Shown here piece by piece: positions 1-10,085 of a stretch of DNA of 64,000 nucleotides. Position numbers and translations under genes: made by a program. Origin of the DNA: Alitta virens (Eukaryota > Annelida > Polychaeta > Phyllodocida > Nereididae); the NCBI GenBank assembly GCA_932294295.1, contig OW028578.1, positions 35,999,685 to 36,063,684 of the forward strand. Direction: 5' to 3'. Below the pieces are notes generated by a model. It ran no database searches, was not told where the DNA came from, and worked only from the letters and a program-made list of their open reading frames with translations. Positions within the stretch are counted from its first letter, which is position 1. The number at the start of each line of letters is the position of its first letter.

Positions 1-250
1 CCGTCTCTCACCTCGCCAATAATCTCTGTGGTTTGAAGGCTTATTTCCGTCTGACAACACTTGAAACATATTTAGGCATGATTGTTCTAACTATTTTGGT
101 GTGTAATTATCACAAAATGTCCGTAGTAAGTCCAGTATTAACGCATTCCTCTGCCACGCCATTACACTATGCTGGGCGCTTGGTACCAAAGCTGCTGCTG
201 ATGTGATTCTAGGCATGTACAAATGGCGTCAAATGCATAACTTGCATGCC
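1..250. other. no gene seen
   Basis: I see no coding region with domain support here. The short ORF overlapping 162-350 on the minus strand runs into the MITE fragment at 251-340 and has no recognisable protein content. Confidence 0.5.
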
Positions 251-340
251 CTACCTGGCCAATTGTGCCACGTGCATTTTTCATGCGTTTGGATAAACGC
301 ATGGAAAATGCATGGTTGTGCCTCATAATTAGCCAAAAAC
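251..340. repeat. truncated copy of the GTACATGGCCAA palindromic MITE
   Basis: This is the left part of a short palindromic element whose better copies are at 3039-3196 and 25523-25668. It shares the order GGCCAATTGTGCCACGTGC, then a GCGTTTGGATAAACGC-type core, then CCTCATAATTAGCC. The mirrored right half is missing, so this copy is deleted or truncated. Confidence 0.7.
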
Positions 341-1110
341 TGTTGCACATTCCATATGTATTAATACAATGTATATTCTAAGAATTGAATGAATGAATAA
401 ATGCATGGGATGAATGAATAGATGAATAGGAGGAATGAATGTTGGATGTAACTTCATGTAAGTCAAATGTACCTATTTGAAATAATCATACCATTTATTG
501 AAACTTTTAAGGCCTACTCTAGTGAGGGTCATATAATTGAGATCAAATCATCAAATACAATATGTCATTAAAAATGAATGATGAGTATTGCTGTGCTGCT
601 GATGCGAATCAAGATGCCCACTTCACCCCCCCCCCCCCCCATTTGCTCTCAAAAAATCCTGCATACGCCACTGCAGCCAGCCAGCCAAACAAGTGCATCC
701 CTCTAGGTAGGTTAGTATTTCACGAAAAACAACCCATTCCTTAAATCAACTAGCTTTTTATGAAGATTCTTCCATTAACAGCTTTTGAGATCATCTTCAC
801 ATAGTTCCCAGCTTACTCATTCACCACAAAGTACCAACATCGATATGTTTAATAACATATGCAGAAATATGATATGGCCTATATTTAACTTTAGTTGAAT
901 TTCACTAAATCCAAGCAATGCTTCAAATAAATATGCTCTATTAGGGTGGGTGTTGAAATTCTAAATACAAGACAAAGTAGTAGCATTCTGCGATAAAAAA
1001 TTGCCCCTTGAATTACCCCAGTATAGAATATACGAATGTAGTCAAGGCAACTGCAAAACTGCACACGAAATACTATCTCGCACATAACCAACATGAAAAG
1101 AGATAGACTG
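341..1110. other. intergenic, low complexity patches only
   Basis: The stretch holds a GAATGAAT-rich patch (about 385-440) and a run of C at about 627-640. Short ORFs here are random openings. No domain, RNA gene or promoter could be supported. Confidence 0.5.
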
Positions 1111-1432
1111 AATAGTGGATATTCACGGAATATTCTTGATATTTCCACCACGTGGCTGCGACAGAATACTGCAATTATATTGGCTAGGAAAGTTCCCACC
1201 CTTCACTATGATTGGATAAGGCACAGTACATCCAAGCAGCAGTATTTTTAGTGCTTTTTAATGTATATTTAACATCTTATTATTCAGTTGATTTTTGTGT
1301 TTATTTCCCTGAGAAAGTTTATTCAATAGGTTAGTTATGATTTTCTATGTCTTAAAAGCAAAATGAGTTATAAGAGGAGAAGAAAAACTTATGTCTTGTT
1401 GAATTCAGGAGTGCTCAGTGAAAATACTCTAT
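1111..1432 (+). repeat. dispersed repeat family R1, copy 1
   Basis: About 320 bp recur, in the same orientation, at 16613-16935 and 33135-33460. The block starts AATAGTGGAT and carries two inverted CCAAT-like boxes (near 1176 and 1210). It ends in a conserved short reading frame that begins with ATG at 1363 and encodes a basic start (MSYKRRRKTYVLLNSG). The arrangement looks like a promoter plus the first codons of a mobile or captured gene. The frame closes after about 29 codons in this copy. Confidence 0.7.
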
Positions 1433-1748
1433 TGTATTTAGCCATTTTGTGATTGGGTAACTGCAGTTATCTATGCAGTTTTGCCCCAGTGATGAAAATA
1501 AATTTCCCAGGCAACTAATAAAACATGAAAGATAGATCAATATGACAAGACACTTTGTATGATCACGCACTGTTTTCAGTCAAGTGACACTGACAACTCT
1601 TTCTATGTGAAAAAAAAAGACGAATTTAATAACATTTACATAAATATTATAATCTCTGCTTAGCATTACTAACAGCATTGGTATAGGGTTCCATTGTATT
1701 CCAGAATGTCCTCAACATTAACATAAACTATATACGATTTCAGATGCA
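1433..1748. other. intergenic, nothing recognised
   Basis: This AT-rich sequence lies downstream of the orphan minus-strand ORF. I could not identify a convincing polyadenylation signal or repeat. Confidence 0.4.
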
Positions 1749-2681
1749 TCAATCATATTCAACGTCTTTCTTGCAATCTTTCGCTTTATGGCGATTCGTA
1801 GATAAAAGAGGACATCCCCAGTCGTTGCCATGGAAACGCCGATGTGGCGTCATCATGTGTCCATGGTAAGCATGGTGATGATGACAACTGTCTTCCTCTG
1901 TTCCATTGTGATGTTGTTGAAATCGAAAGAAATGTGGTACTCCATGAAACTCGCTTTTCGATTCTTCGGTTGATTTTGTTTCGTTTTTGATATAACTAGG
2001 CCATTGCGGAAGTCCAACATAAAGTAAATCAAGGTTAGAATCTTTGGTAACCATGGCAACAGAATTTGCTTCCTTAGAAGCATCCCCAGCAACGCCCTTA
2101 GCAACCAATCTGACATTATCTTTTTCAAAATTTTCCATTTCGATAGCATTTAAAAGATCGTCATCAACATTTGTCAACCCGTTATCCCGCAGATTAGCAC
2201 CAGATGATAAATTCTCCACCAAATCAGTCTGCAGATTATCCGAATGCTGTTGTTTTTCATCGTTGAATAATTCAAGCGATGGTAACTGTTCCAACAATTC
2301 TGAATTTTCCACCAAACAGCAGAATTTTTTGCAAAAGAAGTTGTTTACATCTGTTGGGGTGACTGAATTCAACTGATCTTCCTTTAGCAGTTTAAGAGCA
2401 TCATTGGAGTTCACGTATGTTCCAAATCCAAACTCTCTGACGACTGGAAGTGCTAAACTTGGAACTGTTTGATTCCTAGATATTCTGAAGGAATCTGGCT
2501 CAGAATCGACTTCAAAATCTTCAGGAATTGAAGTTTCACATGTTTCTGCAATTGAAGTATGAGGGCAATATGAATCACTAACTTCTTCTGCGTCCAAATC
2601 CTGTAAACATTTAGTGCAATTTTCAGCACCATCTTCCAAAAAGTCAACTTTGATTAATGGCACTTTCGGTGTATCCATCAT
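1749..2681 (-). CDS. hypothetical 310-aa acidic protein, no known domain
   Basis: This is a single open frame of 310 codons, well above the length of random ORFs in this AT-rich DNA. The product is acidic and Asn/Ser/Asp-rich over most of its length, with several Cys residues in the first 130 residues. The C-terminal third is His-rich (a run CHHHHAYHGHMM near residue 267). There is no signal peptide, membrane segment or domain that I recognise. Just upstream of the two start Met codons the minus strand reads TTTTCAG, an acceptor-like site, so the ORF may be a coding exon preceded by a non-coding first exon, as in the two nuclear receptor genes here. It could also be an exon of a larger gene or a TE-derived frame. 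Function is unknown. Confidence 0.5.
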   Translation of the reverse strand: MMDTPKVPLIKVDFLEDGAENCTKCLQDLDAEEVSDSYCPHTSIAETCETSIPEDFEVDSEPDSFRISRNQTVPSLALPVVREFGFGTYVNSNDALKLLKEDQLNSVTPTDVNNFFCKKFCCLVENSELLEQLPSLELFNDEKQQHSDNLQTDLVENLSSGANLRDNGLTNVDDDLLNAIEMENFEKDNVRLVAKGVAGDASKEANSVAMVTKDSNLDLLYVGLPQWPSYIKNETKSTEESKSEFHGVPHFFRFQQHHNGTEEDSCHHHHAYHGHMMTPHRRFHGNDWGCPLLSTNRHKAKDCKKDVEYD

Positions 2682-3038
2682 GAAGATATACTGAAAACTG
2701 TAGGTCTAATAACCTGATCACATGATGTTAAAAAAGTCACATGGTTTGATGACGCACGCGTTAATGGAATCGTGCATTGTGATATTTGTCTGGTTAAGTA
2801 TGGGAGAGTATATTCCACCATAGAAAAAGTATTATTCCTTTTCGTTTGTCTCACAAAACTTCTGGTTCGATTATATTAGATTCAAATGCATGCATGACTA
2901 TTAATGACAATTGGAGCTATTAACAATATTGACTGTCAATCAGCTCATGTCCATATGCAAATACACAACACATTTAAAGATGATAATTACAAAATATACA
3001 TTGTCACTGATAACTTGCAATTCTCCAAAGACTTCTAC
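2682..3038. other. upstream region of the orphan ORF
   Basis: This would be the 5' flank of the minus-strand orphan. It contains CACATG/TCACATGATG and TGATGACGCAC motifs near 2715-2765 that resemble E-box and CRE-like sites. Such short motifs are not proof of a promoter. Confidence 0.3.
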
Positions 3039-3196
3039 TACATGGCCAAATATGCTAAGTGCGTTTTCCATGCATTTGGATAAATGCATGAAAAACGCAT
3101 GGTTTTCACCTCATTTTAATTAGGCAAAAACCATGCGTTTTCTATCAGTTTATCCTTTTCATAGAAAACGCACGTAGCACATTTGGCCATGTACAT
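3039..3196. mobile_element. palindromic MITE, full copy
   Basis: A 158-bp near-palindrome starts TACATGGCCAAA and ends TTTGGCCATGTAC. Both arms carry copies of the motif AACGCATG. The same element occurs at 25523-25668 in an intron of nuclear receptor A, and a truncated copy is at 251-340. It has no coding capacity and is probably a non-autonomous DNA transposon. No clear target duplication is visible. Confidence 0.8.
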
Positions 3197-3558
3197 AGTT
3201 AGTTAAAACATGTTTCAATGGGAGGTCTAAATATCAACAAAACACTTTATTCAATTATCATAGCATTGTTATAATGATTATTAATAACATTAACTTATTT
3301 AGAAATATACTGGCAATCATTGCGGGCATAAGAACTGACCCAAACATATTTGTTATATCTTTTTTGTCATTGGTTTCGTTAGCTACTTTGTGACAATTTC
3401 TTTTTTTTTAAATAATACTTAAGCTGACAGCAAAAAGTAGTCTGGTGGCTCCATGGTATAAACTACAAACTGACTATTCTAAAAAATATTGTATCCCAAC
3501 GAAATGTGTTAGTAACAAAACTATTTGCCAGAAAAAGCAACAACAATAACCTGTTACA
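3197..3558. other. intergenic, nothing recognised
   Basis: AT-rich sequence between the MITE and the 59-bp-repeat element. No gene, repeat or RNA could be supported. Confidence 0.4.
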
Positions 3559-4805
3559 CCAGATAGCATTCCAAATTGGCCCAGCTTCGATTCCATGTAG
3601 GCCACTGTCGTTACAACATTGTACTAACATATCCTCAGCCCAGAATTGTTTCCATGTAGGCCACTGTCGTTACAACATCTGTTAACATCGCCTCAGCCCA
3701 GAATCATTTCCATGTAGGCCACTGTCGTTACAACATTGTACTAACATATCCTCGGCCCAGCATCGTTTCCATGTAGGCCACTGTCGTTACAACATCGTAT
3801 TAACATCGCCTCAGCCCAGAATCATTTCCATGTAGGCCACTGTCGTTACAACATTGTACTAACATCGCCTCAGCCCAGAATCATTTCCATGTAGGCCACT
3901 GTCGTTACAACATCATAATACCATCGCCTCGGCCCAGCATCGTTTCCATGTAGGCCACTGTCGTTACAACATCGTATTAACATCGCCTCAGCCCAGAATC
4001 ATTTCCATGTAGGCCACTGTCGTTACAACATCATAATAACATCGCCTCGACCCAGCATCGTTTCCATTTAGGCCACTGTCGTTACAACATCGTATTAACA
4101 TCGCCTCGACCCAGCATCGTTTCCATTTAGGCCACTGTCGTTACAACATCGTATTAACATCGCCTCCGCCCAGCATCGTTTCCATTTAGGCCACTGTCGT
4201 TACAACATTGTATTAACATCGCCTCGACCCAGCATCGTTTCCATGTAGGCCATTGTCGTTACAACATCATAATAACATCGCCTCGGCCCAGCATCGTTTC
4301 CATGTAGGCCACTGTCGTTACAACATCGTATTAACATCGCCTCAGCCCAGAATCATTTCCATGTAGGCCACTGTCGTTACAACATCATAATAACATCGCC
4401 TCGGCCCAGCATCGTTTCTATGTAGGCCACTGTCGTTACAACATCGTATTAACATAGCCTCGACCCAGCATTGTTTCCATGTAGGCCACTGTCGTTACAA
4501 CATCGTATTAACATCGCCTCGGCCCAGCATCGTTTCCATTTAGGCCACTGTCGTTACAACATCGTAATAACATCGTATTAACATCGCCTCCGCCCAGCAT
4601 CGTTTCCATTTAGGCCACTGTCGTTACAACATTGTATTAACATCGCCTCGACCCAGCATCGTTTCCATGTAGGCCATTGTCGTTACAACATCATAATAAC
4701 ATCGCCTCGGCCCAGCATCGTTTCCATGTAGGCCACTGTCGTTACCACATCGATCAACATCGCCGACATCGCGCCGACGTTGAAACGATTCGGAATGCTA
4801 TCTGG
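3559..4805. mobile_element. TIR-bounded element with an internal 59-bp satellite
   Basis: The left end reads CCAGATAGCATTCC (3559-3572) and the right end is its exact reverse complement, GGAATGCTATCTGG (4792-4805). Similarity continues a few bases inward. Nearly everything between the ends is a tandem array of a 59-bp unit. This is the structure of a non-autonomous DNA transposon whose internal region has expanded as a satellite. No transposase is present. A single matching end (CCAGATAGCATTC) recurs at 7926-7938, showing that the terminus is dispersed. A target duplication is not clear. Confidence 0.8.
3588..4760. repeat. 59-bp minisatellite, about 20 copies
   Basis: The unit contains CCATGTAGGCCACTGTCG, then TTACAACATCGTATTAACAT, then CGCCTCAGCCCAGAATC. 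The period is 59 bp for most of the array, with one 58-bp step and one short insertion near 4561-4580. Units fall into a few interleaved variants (Cag/Cgg/Cga before CCCAG; ATCATAATA or ATCGTATTA), which suggests that blocks of several units were duplicated together. Confidence 0.95.
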
Positions 4806-5950
4806 GACTTCTGTACTCAGTATCCTTAGTATCCTGTAATTTGCATGAAACATTTTGTAAAAGGTAGTTTACACCCCAATGAATAATTCATACCATAAAA
4901 GCATAAGCTGAAGTCACACACATTGTTTACTCAACTTGGGCTGCCAGTACCTCATGCACTTAGTAGCTGTTAATTGAATGTCACGTGTGGAGTGCTTGGC
5001 AAATAATGAGTCAGCCTATTATATTACAATGGTCAAATAACCATTTGATAATTTCCTTTGTCAGTTGATGTCAATTTTGGTATTATCTGATATGTTCCCC
5101 TTTTATATAACCTATTAGCTGAAAATGTTTTTGTTTTTTTCACTATTGTTTATACAAACCAGCAATCAAATTTTTCTATCTCCATCCTATGTATTCGTCA
5201 ACAAATATGTGTTGCAAAAAAAATTGATTTCTGAAATTGTTAAATTACATCTAAATCTGCTTCTTTATAGCCGAAACTTTATCTGCTTCTTTAAGGCTAA
5301 TACTATGACGTTTTCCTTGCATACCAGCTGGATAAGCTTTGACATATCTCTGGTCAGTAGAATTACAAACAAAGAATAAAATCACTGCGAAATGAAACAG
5401 AAAAATTGACATTTTAAGAATATCACCAATGCAGATTACACTAGACACACAACATGCACAGAGGATCAGTTTGCACTCAAACAGCCATCCCTTCCCATTT
5501 TCAACTAGAAACCCCATCGTGGTAATCCATGCGATTTTTTTCCAGATTTTTTTTTTCTTCATACCATTAGCACCATCAGTAAGCGAAGCAGTGCCACTTT
5601 TTATGTCACGATCAATGCTTCATGGAGTCATTTTTATTAGAGAGACCTATGGGTAATCAGGACCAAATCAATGTGATGGAGATATAATTGCCTATAAATA
5701 TATTGGGAAGGTAAAATGTGTGCAAGGTATATTGACAAAACCCTCCATTGTCAACAGAGTTGGCAACACTGGATCTGTTTAATGGAGATATCGTGGCATT
5801 AGTATAAGTATTGTAATGTATTAACCATGATGCATTGATAAATCTTAATTTCCTAACAGGATGGAATTTATTCCTCAATGGAGTTAATGTGTAAGATGCA
5901 TGGACTACCAGTCTCATCATCTGACCTGGCAGTTGGTCAAGCAAGCTACT
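4806..5950. other. intergenic, nothing recognised
   Basis: AT-rich sequence. Three ORFs of 75-103 codons overlap on opposite strands at 5251-5956 and none shows a domain. I regard them as chance. Confidence 0.4.
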
Positions 5951-5954
5951 GCAC

Positions 5955-6230
5955 ATAATTACAGATTTTCAACAAATCGGGGGACTCATATGCGAAAAGG
6001 TTGTGGGTTCCTAGTTCAAACCCAGCCACAGCATAAAGGAACTGAGCAGATCCTCCTTGAACTTTTGCTCCACTCCACCCAGGTGTAAAGAGGGAAGCTG
6101 GCTAAAGGCTGAGATGGCATTGGATTGCTCAGTGATGGCGCAGCATGATGCGACAGCTGTATGCTCCTCATGGAATTGAGTAAGCTATGGAAAGAACGGA
6201 GAACAGAGCCCGCTGACTGAAGGTATTTGT
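5955..6230 (+). mobile_element. tRNA-derived SINE, family 2
   Basis: A B-box-like GGTTCCTAGTTCAAACCC lies near 6004-6022. It is followed by a body containing TTTGCTCCACTCCACCCAGG (about 6063). The same body motif appears inverted at about 28590 next to another tRNA-like head, so the two are copies of one SINE family. The element ends shortly before the start codon of the gustatory-receptor-like gene and could contribute to its 5' UTR or promoter. Confidence 0.55.
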
Positions 6231-6293
6231 GAAGTCCACAGAAGGGCTTACAGCTAATAGCAGGAAGGAAAACCAGCATTTTTACTTTGTGTA

Positions 6294-8905
6294 ATGACCA
6301 CTGATAGTGGTGGTGAAGAGTCAGCATCCAACATGGCGGCACTCACAAAAGTCAACAGTACTCATAATGACTGCGTTGACTCGTATGAAATATGCAACAC
6401 ATCTAAAATGGCAGTAGAGGAAACTGAAATTAACATGGACACGTCATATTTAAACTCGGACTCACATTTCATCAACAGCAATCAGGAGTTTAGCGAGATC
6501 AAAGCGAATGGCAATATACAGGATGGAATCAATGGAATTAATGAAGACTTTACAGAAACTGAAGTTTTCAAGGCTGTTAGTCCGATGTTATACTGTATGG
6601 CTGGAATAGGGCAGTTTTTCAGAAAGTCAGTTATACACAAGGGACAAAACAGTACAAATGAACCAAAGGGAAATCTGGATGATATTGAAAACACATTGGC
6701 AGTGGAAAATGTTGAGAAGAAAGGGTCAAGCTTCAATGCTGTAAATGATAATGAAATCCAAAATGACAATGAAAGCCAAAAAACATGTAGGATTGAGTCT
6801 AAAAGGAATTTCAGGGATATTTTGAGATATACCCCATTGTTACAAAGGTACAGCTTAATCATAATTGTTGCCATGGTAACCTTTGTTATCATCTTTTTTG
6901 TTCACATGGATTATAGTGGTGGATTCACAGACAATCTGTTCAAGAACATTTATCCAATACAAGTAGGCCTGTGGTACATCTATTGTACATCAAGAATGAT
7001 CTTGCTGCATTGGGCCTGTTGGAAGATTGACATACTACCCAAATTTTTCATCATGTGGGAAAAAGTTAGGAAAACTCAAGGTGATACAGATCATCTTCGA
7101 AAAATCAGGATACAGACATGGATTATGACAGGCATTGGGTGGATACTAGTCATTATCAACTTCACTTCAGCAATATTTGGTATCCTGTACACCAATTTAT
7201 TCCATGTAGTAATAACTCCATGGAATTTGACAGAGGATAACCCATTTCTAATCACTCTTGGGTTTATGATTTTCTTCATTAACACCGCAGCGTGGCTTTT
7301 GCCTATTCAGTTCAATTTTCTTCTGTGCCGTATTATTCAAGCTGAATTCAAACTCCTCACCGAAGATATGGTAAACGCAAAGTTGGGAAGGAAAGAAGTG
7401 CTCGAAATGTTTCGCATGCGATATCAAGACATCGTTCATCTCGTTTCGGCAGCAGATGTTTACCTAGGAAAGATGAATGCGGCTTCATTCTTATTCAACA
7501 TAGCTGGGCCATGTCTAATCGGTTACAATATAATTAAATCACATCTTGATGGAATGACACTTTATGTCACTTTGTTTTGGCTCATTGTGACGGTGCTTAA
7601 TCTTGTGGTAGATTGTTTTGCTGCAGGAATGGTGAATTCAGCTGTAAGTATTTCAATTGATCCTAAATTTTCTCAGCAATGTTTTGGTTAAATTAACAAA
7701 TGGTTTGATTAGGGCTTTACATCCTGTATTTCTGCACCAGTTGGGCTAATTAGGAAGGATGAAACTGCCATCCAACTTAGGTTCGACCGGGAATTGAACC
7801 TGGGACCCAGCGGTTGTAAGCCCAGAGCGCTACCTCTGAGCTAGGCCCCCGCCCTTAAAAAATTAACAAATGTAATATCGATTTGCTGTATTCATTCAAC
7901 AAAATATTTGGGTAGAGTCAACTACCCAGATAGCATTCTATAAGATAAAACATGGGAAGTGCAGACCTCTAAGGCAAGTTCTTGCCATTATCGAGGGTTG
8001 ATTGATGAGGTGAGACAGAGGCGTCCACCCATGCCAGGAGCATAACATCTGAAGTTAGCCGCAAATGTCAACAGCTTTTAATCTAACTGTATAAATAATG
8101 CATTCTTTCTTTATCCTTATTTTGAACTTATATGAATTTAAACATGAATATTTCTTGCGTATTTGTGTAGACCCATGCACCACTAGAAGTCATCAACAAA
8201 GCCAGTATGACAACATCATGTCCATTCCAATCCGCTCAGGTATTAGTTATATACAAGCTTATCAACATTTTTTTATAACATAAAATGATAGCTGTTCAAA
8301 AATACCAGATATCGAATTTGAAATTTACTTTCAGATGACCATGTTTGTGCACAGGCTGACATCATCACCAATTGGACTGACATGTTTGGATTTTTTCTTG
8401 GTTAACAGAGAAACTACTCTATCAGTAAGTAGGATTTTTTAATATCATATAATAAATGCAAAGACACATTTTATTAGGAGTTTGCCTCCAGGTGCTATAA
8501 TGATTGGTATAAAATGAGACAATATCAAGTTTTTTAACACAAGGATCACCAGTTTCTCCTTAACTATTGTTTTACCCTACATTTATGTATGTTATAATCG
8601 TGTACCACAAATTAATGTATTGATGATATATGTATAAAGTCATTTTGAAAGTTAGATTAAATATTTGAAAAATAAGCCTTTGGTTTGGTGGATGTTTGTA
8701 TCAAATATCAACAATATAATACTTTGTTGTACGAGATCAAAATTCGTGCCCTGCACGTGGCTCAATTCTAGGCTAAATGTTGCAAAACATTCTTTTGCAG
8801 CTTTTTGGACTGCTAACAACTTATTTCTTCTTGCTAATCAGCTTCAATCCTTCCCAAGAAAACGTAGAATGTGATTGTTCTTTGCTAGTAGACAGATTGC
8901 TCTGA
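6294..8905 (+). CDS. gustatory-receptor-like 7TM protein (copy 1, intact)
   Basis: Exons, all joined in phase 0: 6294-7643, 8171-8239, 8335-8424, 8801-8905 (about 537 aa). The first ~180 residues are hydrophilic and probably cytoplasmic, containing the block FKAVSPMLYCMAGIGQFF (92-109). Membrane segments are at about 187-205, 224-243, 277-299, 318-344, 397-415, 421-447 and 504-518. The last exon carries TYFFLLISF, matching the insect gustatory receptor TM7 signature (TYhhhhhQF) except that Gln is Ser. A conserved Cys-Asp-Cys follows near the C-terminus. Insect family members are ligand-gated cation channels with an intracellular N-terminus; in other animals the roles are mostly unknown. Intron 1 contains a SINE. 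A tandem, degraded copy lies at 12749-16199. The start is the first Met of the long frame; an upstream exon cannot be excluded. Confidence 0.88.
7707..7856 (-). mobile_element. tRNA-derived SINE, family 1, in intron 1 of the receptor gene
   Basis: On the minus strand the head reads like a tRNA. It has an A box (TAGCTCAGAGGTAGCG), an anticodon-like loop and a B box (GGTTCAATTCC). The head is followed by a body with GGATGGCAGTTTCATCCTTC and a 3' end GGATGTAAAGCCCTAATC. Two further copies lie at 51747-51925 and 62688-62845. Because its acceptor stem and body are degenerate, I do not call it a functional tRNA. Confidence 0.85.
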
Positions 8906-9595
8906 TGAAAGTGAACTTCATCAGATTGTGCCACACACTATATATAGTCCTGTTGTATCACGAACAATTTGAAATGAAGCAATAAACACACTAATTAGGT
9001 TATGGCACATACTACTTCTCTTGAATCAAGCAATTTAGACAATAAAGTTTAAGCACAAACTATGTAAGTGTTCTTGAATTTTGTTTTTGGAACTCCATGA
9101 GTTAGACCGGTACAAGAATGAAACTTGAAGTTACTTACTGCGTGGATTGGCTTTTTTCTTCTTTTTTTCCATAAGATGGCCAATTCCATCAAGCTCACCT
9201 GTGGCTTCCATCAAATACTTAGAAAAAGGGTGACTTACCATGACCATGTTGAATGCAAATCTAAACGCGAATGAAGTCCAGGAATTATTACGAATCGACG
9301 CTGGTAGATACCAATACATTACTCGTAAAGCAAGACTGCTTTCTTGCAGAATGGTGTCATTTCCGTTTCTCCCTCATTTCAATGGCAAGATGCCTCATTC
9401 ATTCCTATACAGCCAAAGACAAATACTGACATAGAATATATTTCCATAGTTTTTGGTTATCGACAAGCTAGTTCGTAAATAATTTGTCCGATTTTTGCAT
9501 TATACCTAGGTGGACTACTAATATATGCACCTGACACTTCCTGTTCAATGCAGAATGTGATTGGACTTTTAATAATTTTCATAATATCATTTTCT
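8906..9595. other. 3' flank of the receptor gene, nothing recognised
   Basis: The stretch contains ordinary AT-rich sequence with candidate AATAAA signals on the plus strand near 8980 and 9040 that could serve the upstream gene. The short ORFs at 9131-9434 have no domain content. Confidence 0.4.
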
Positions 9596-10085
9596 AAAGG
9601 GGCGTTAACACTATCATGTATATGACCTACATGTATGAACAATTTTGTTTGCTCTTGGTCATCCTTGTCCCAGCGTGATTCACTCGCCGAGCGTTTTACG
9701 TATATTCGCACTTATTCATAGATCACTCCTGGTCGTGCTTGACCACTCACGGACATACATGAAGAGAGGAAAGATGTTTAAACATATTTAAAACTTTGGC
9801 GGACATTCTACGAGTAAATTGTTTATATTGGTTACGTAACTTGCTTAGGAGGCACTCGGCGAGTGTTGTACGTACGTTCCACGTACATACGTAGCCATAC
9901 GTAGCCATACGTAGCCATACGTAGCCATACGTAGCCATACGTAGCCATACGTAGCCATACGTAGCCATACGTAGCCATACGTAGCCATACGTAGCCATAC
10001 GTAGCCATACGTAGCCATACGTAGCCACTTTTTTAAGTACATGGTCATACATAGGACTTATACGTGATAGTGTGAACGCCCCTTT
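9596..10085. mobile_element. TIR element carrying a 10-bp tandem array
   Basis: The left end AAAGGGGCGTTAACACTATC (from 9596) is matched by the right end read in reverse, AAAGGGGCGTTCACACTATC (from 10085), followed in both by a near-identical ATGTAT/ACGTAT. The 490-bp interior has no transposase and holds an uninterrupted 10-bp tandem array near its right end. It is most simply a non-autonomous DNA transposon. The exact target duplication is not visible. Confidence 0.75.
9891..10027. repeat. perfect 10-bp tandem repeat, 13 full copies
   Basis: The unit is GTAGCCATAC repeated without error 13 times from 9891 to 10020, plus a partial unit. Each junction recreates the palindrome TACGTA. The perfection implies recent expansion. 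Since three units make 30 bp, minus-strand frames read as an artificial Tyr/Trp-rich repeat protein. Confidence 0.97.

Noticed and set aside
3588..4760. CRISPR-like array
   Set aside because: The whole 59-bp unit is repeated with no variable spacers, the host is an animal, and inverted repeats bound the array.
7707..7856. Functional tRNA gene on the minus strand
   Set aside because: A and B boxes are present, but the stems are imperfect and the head is joined to a SINE body found in two other places.
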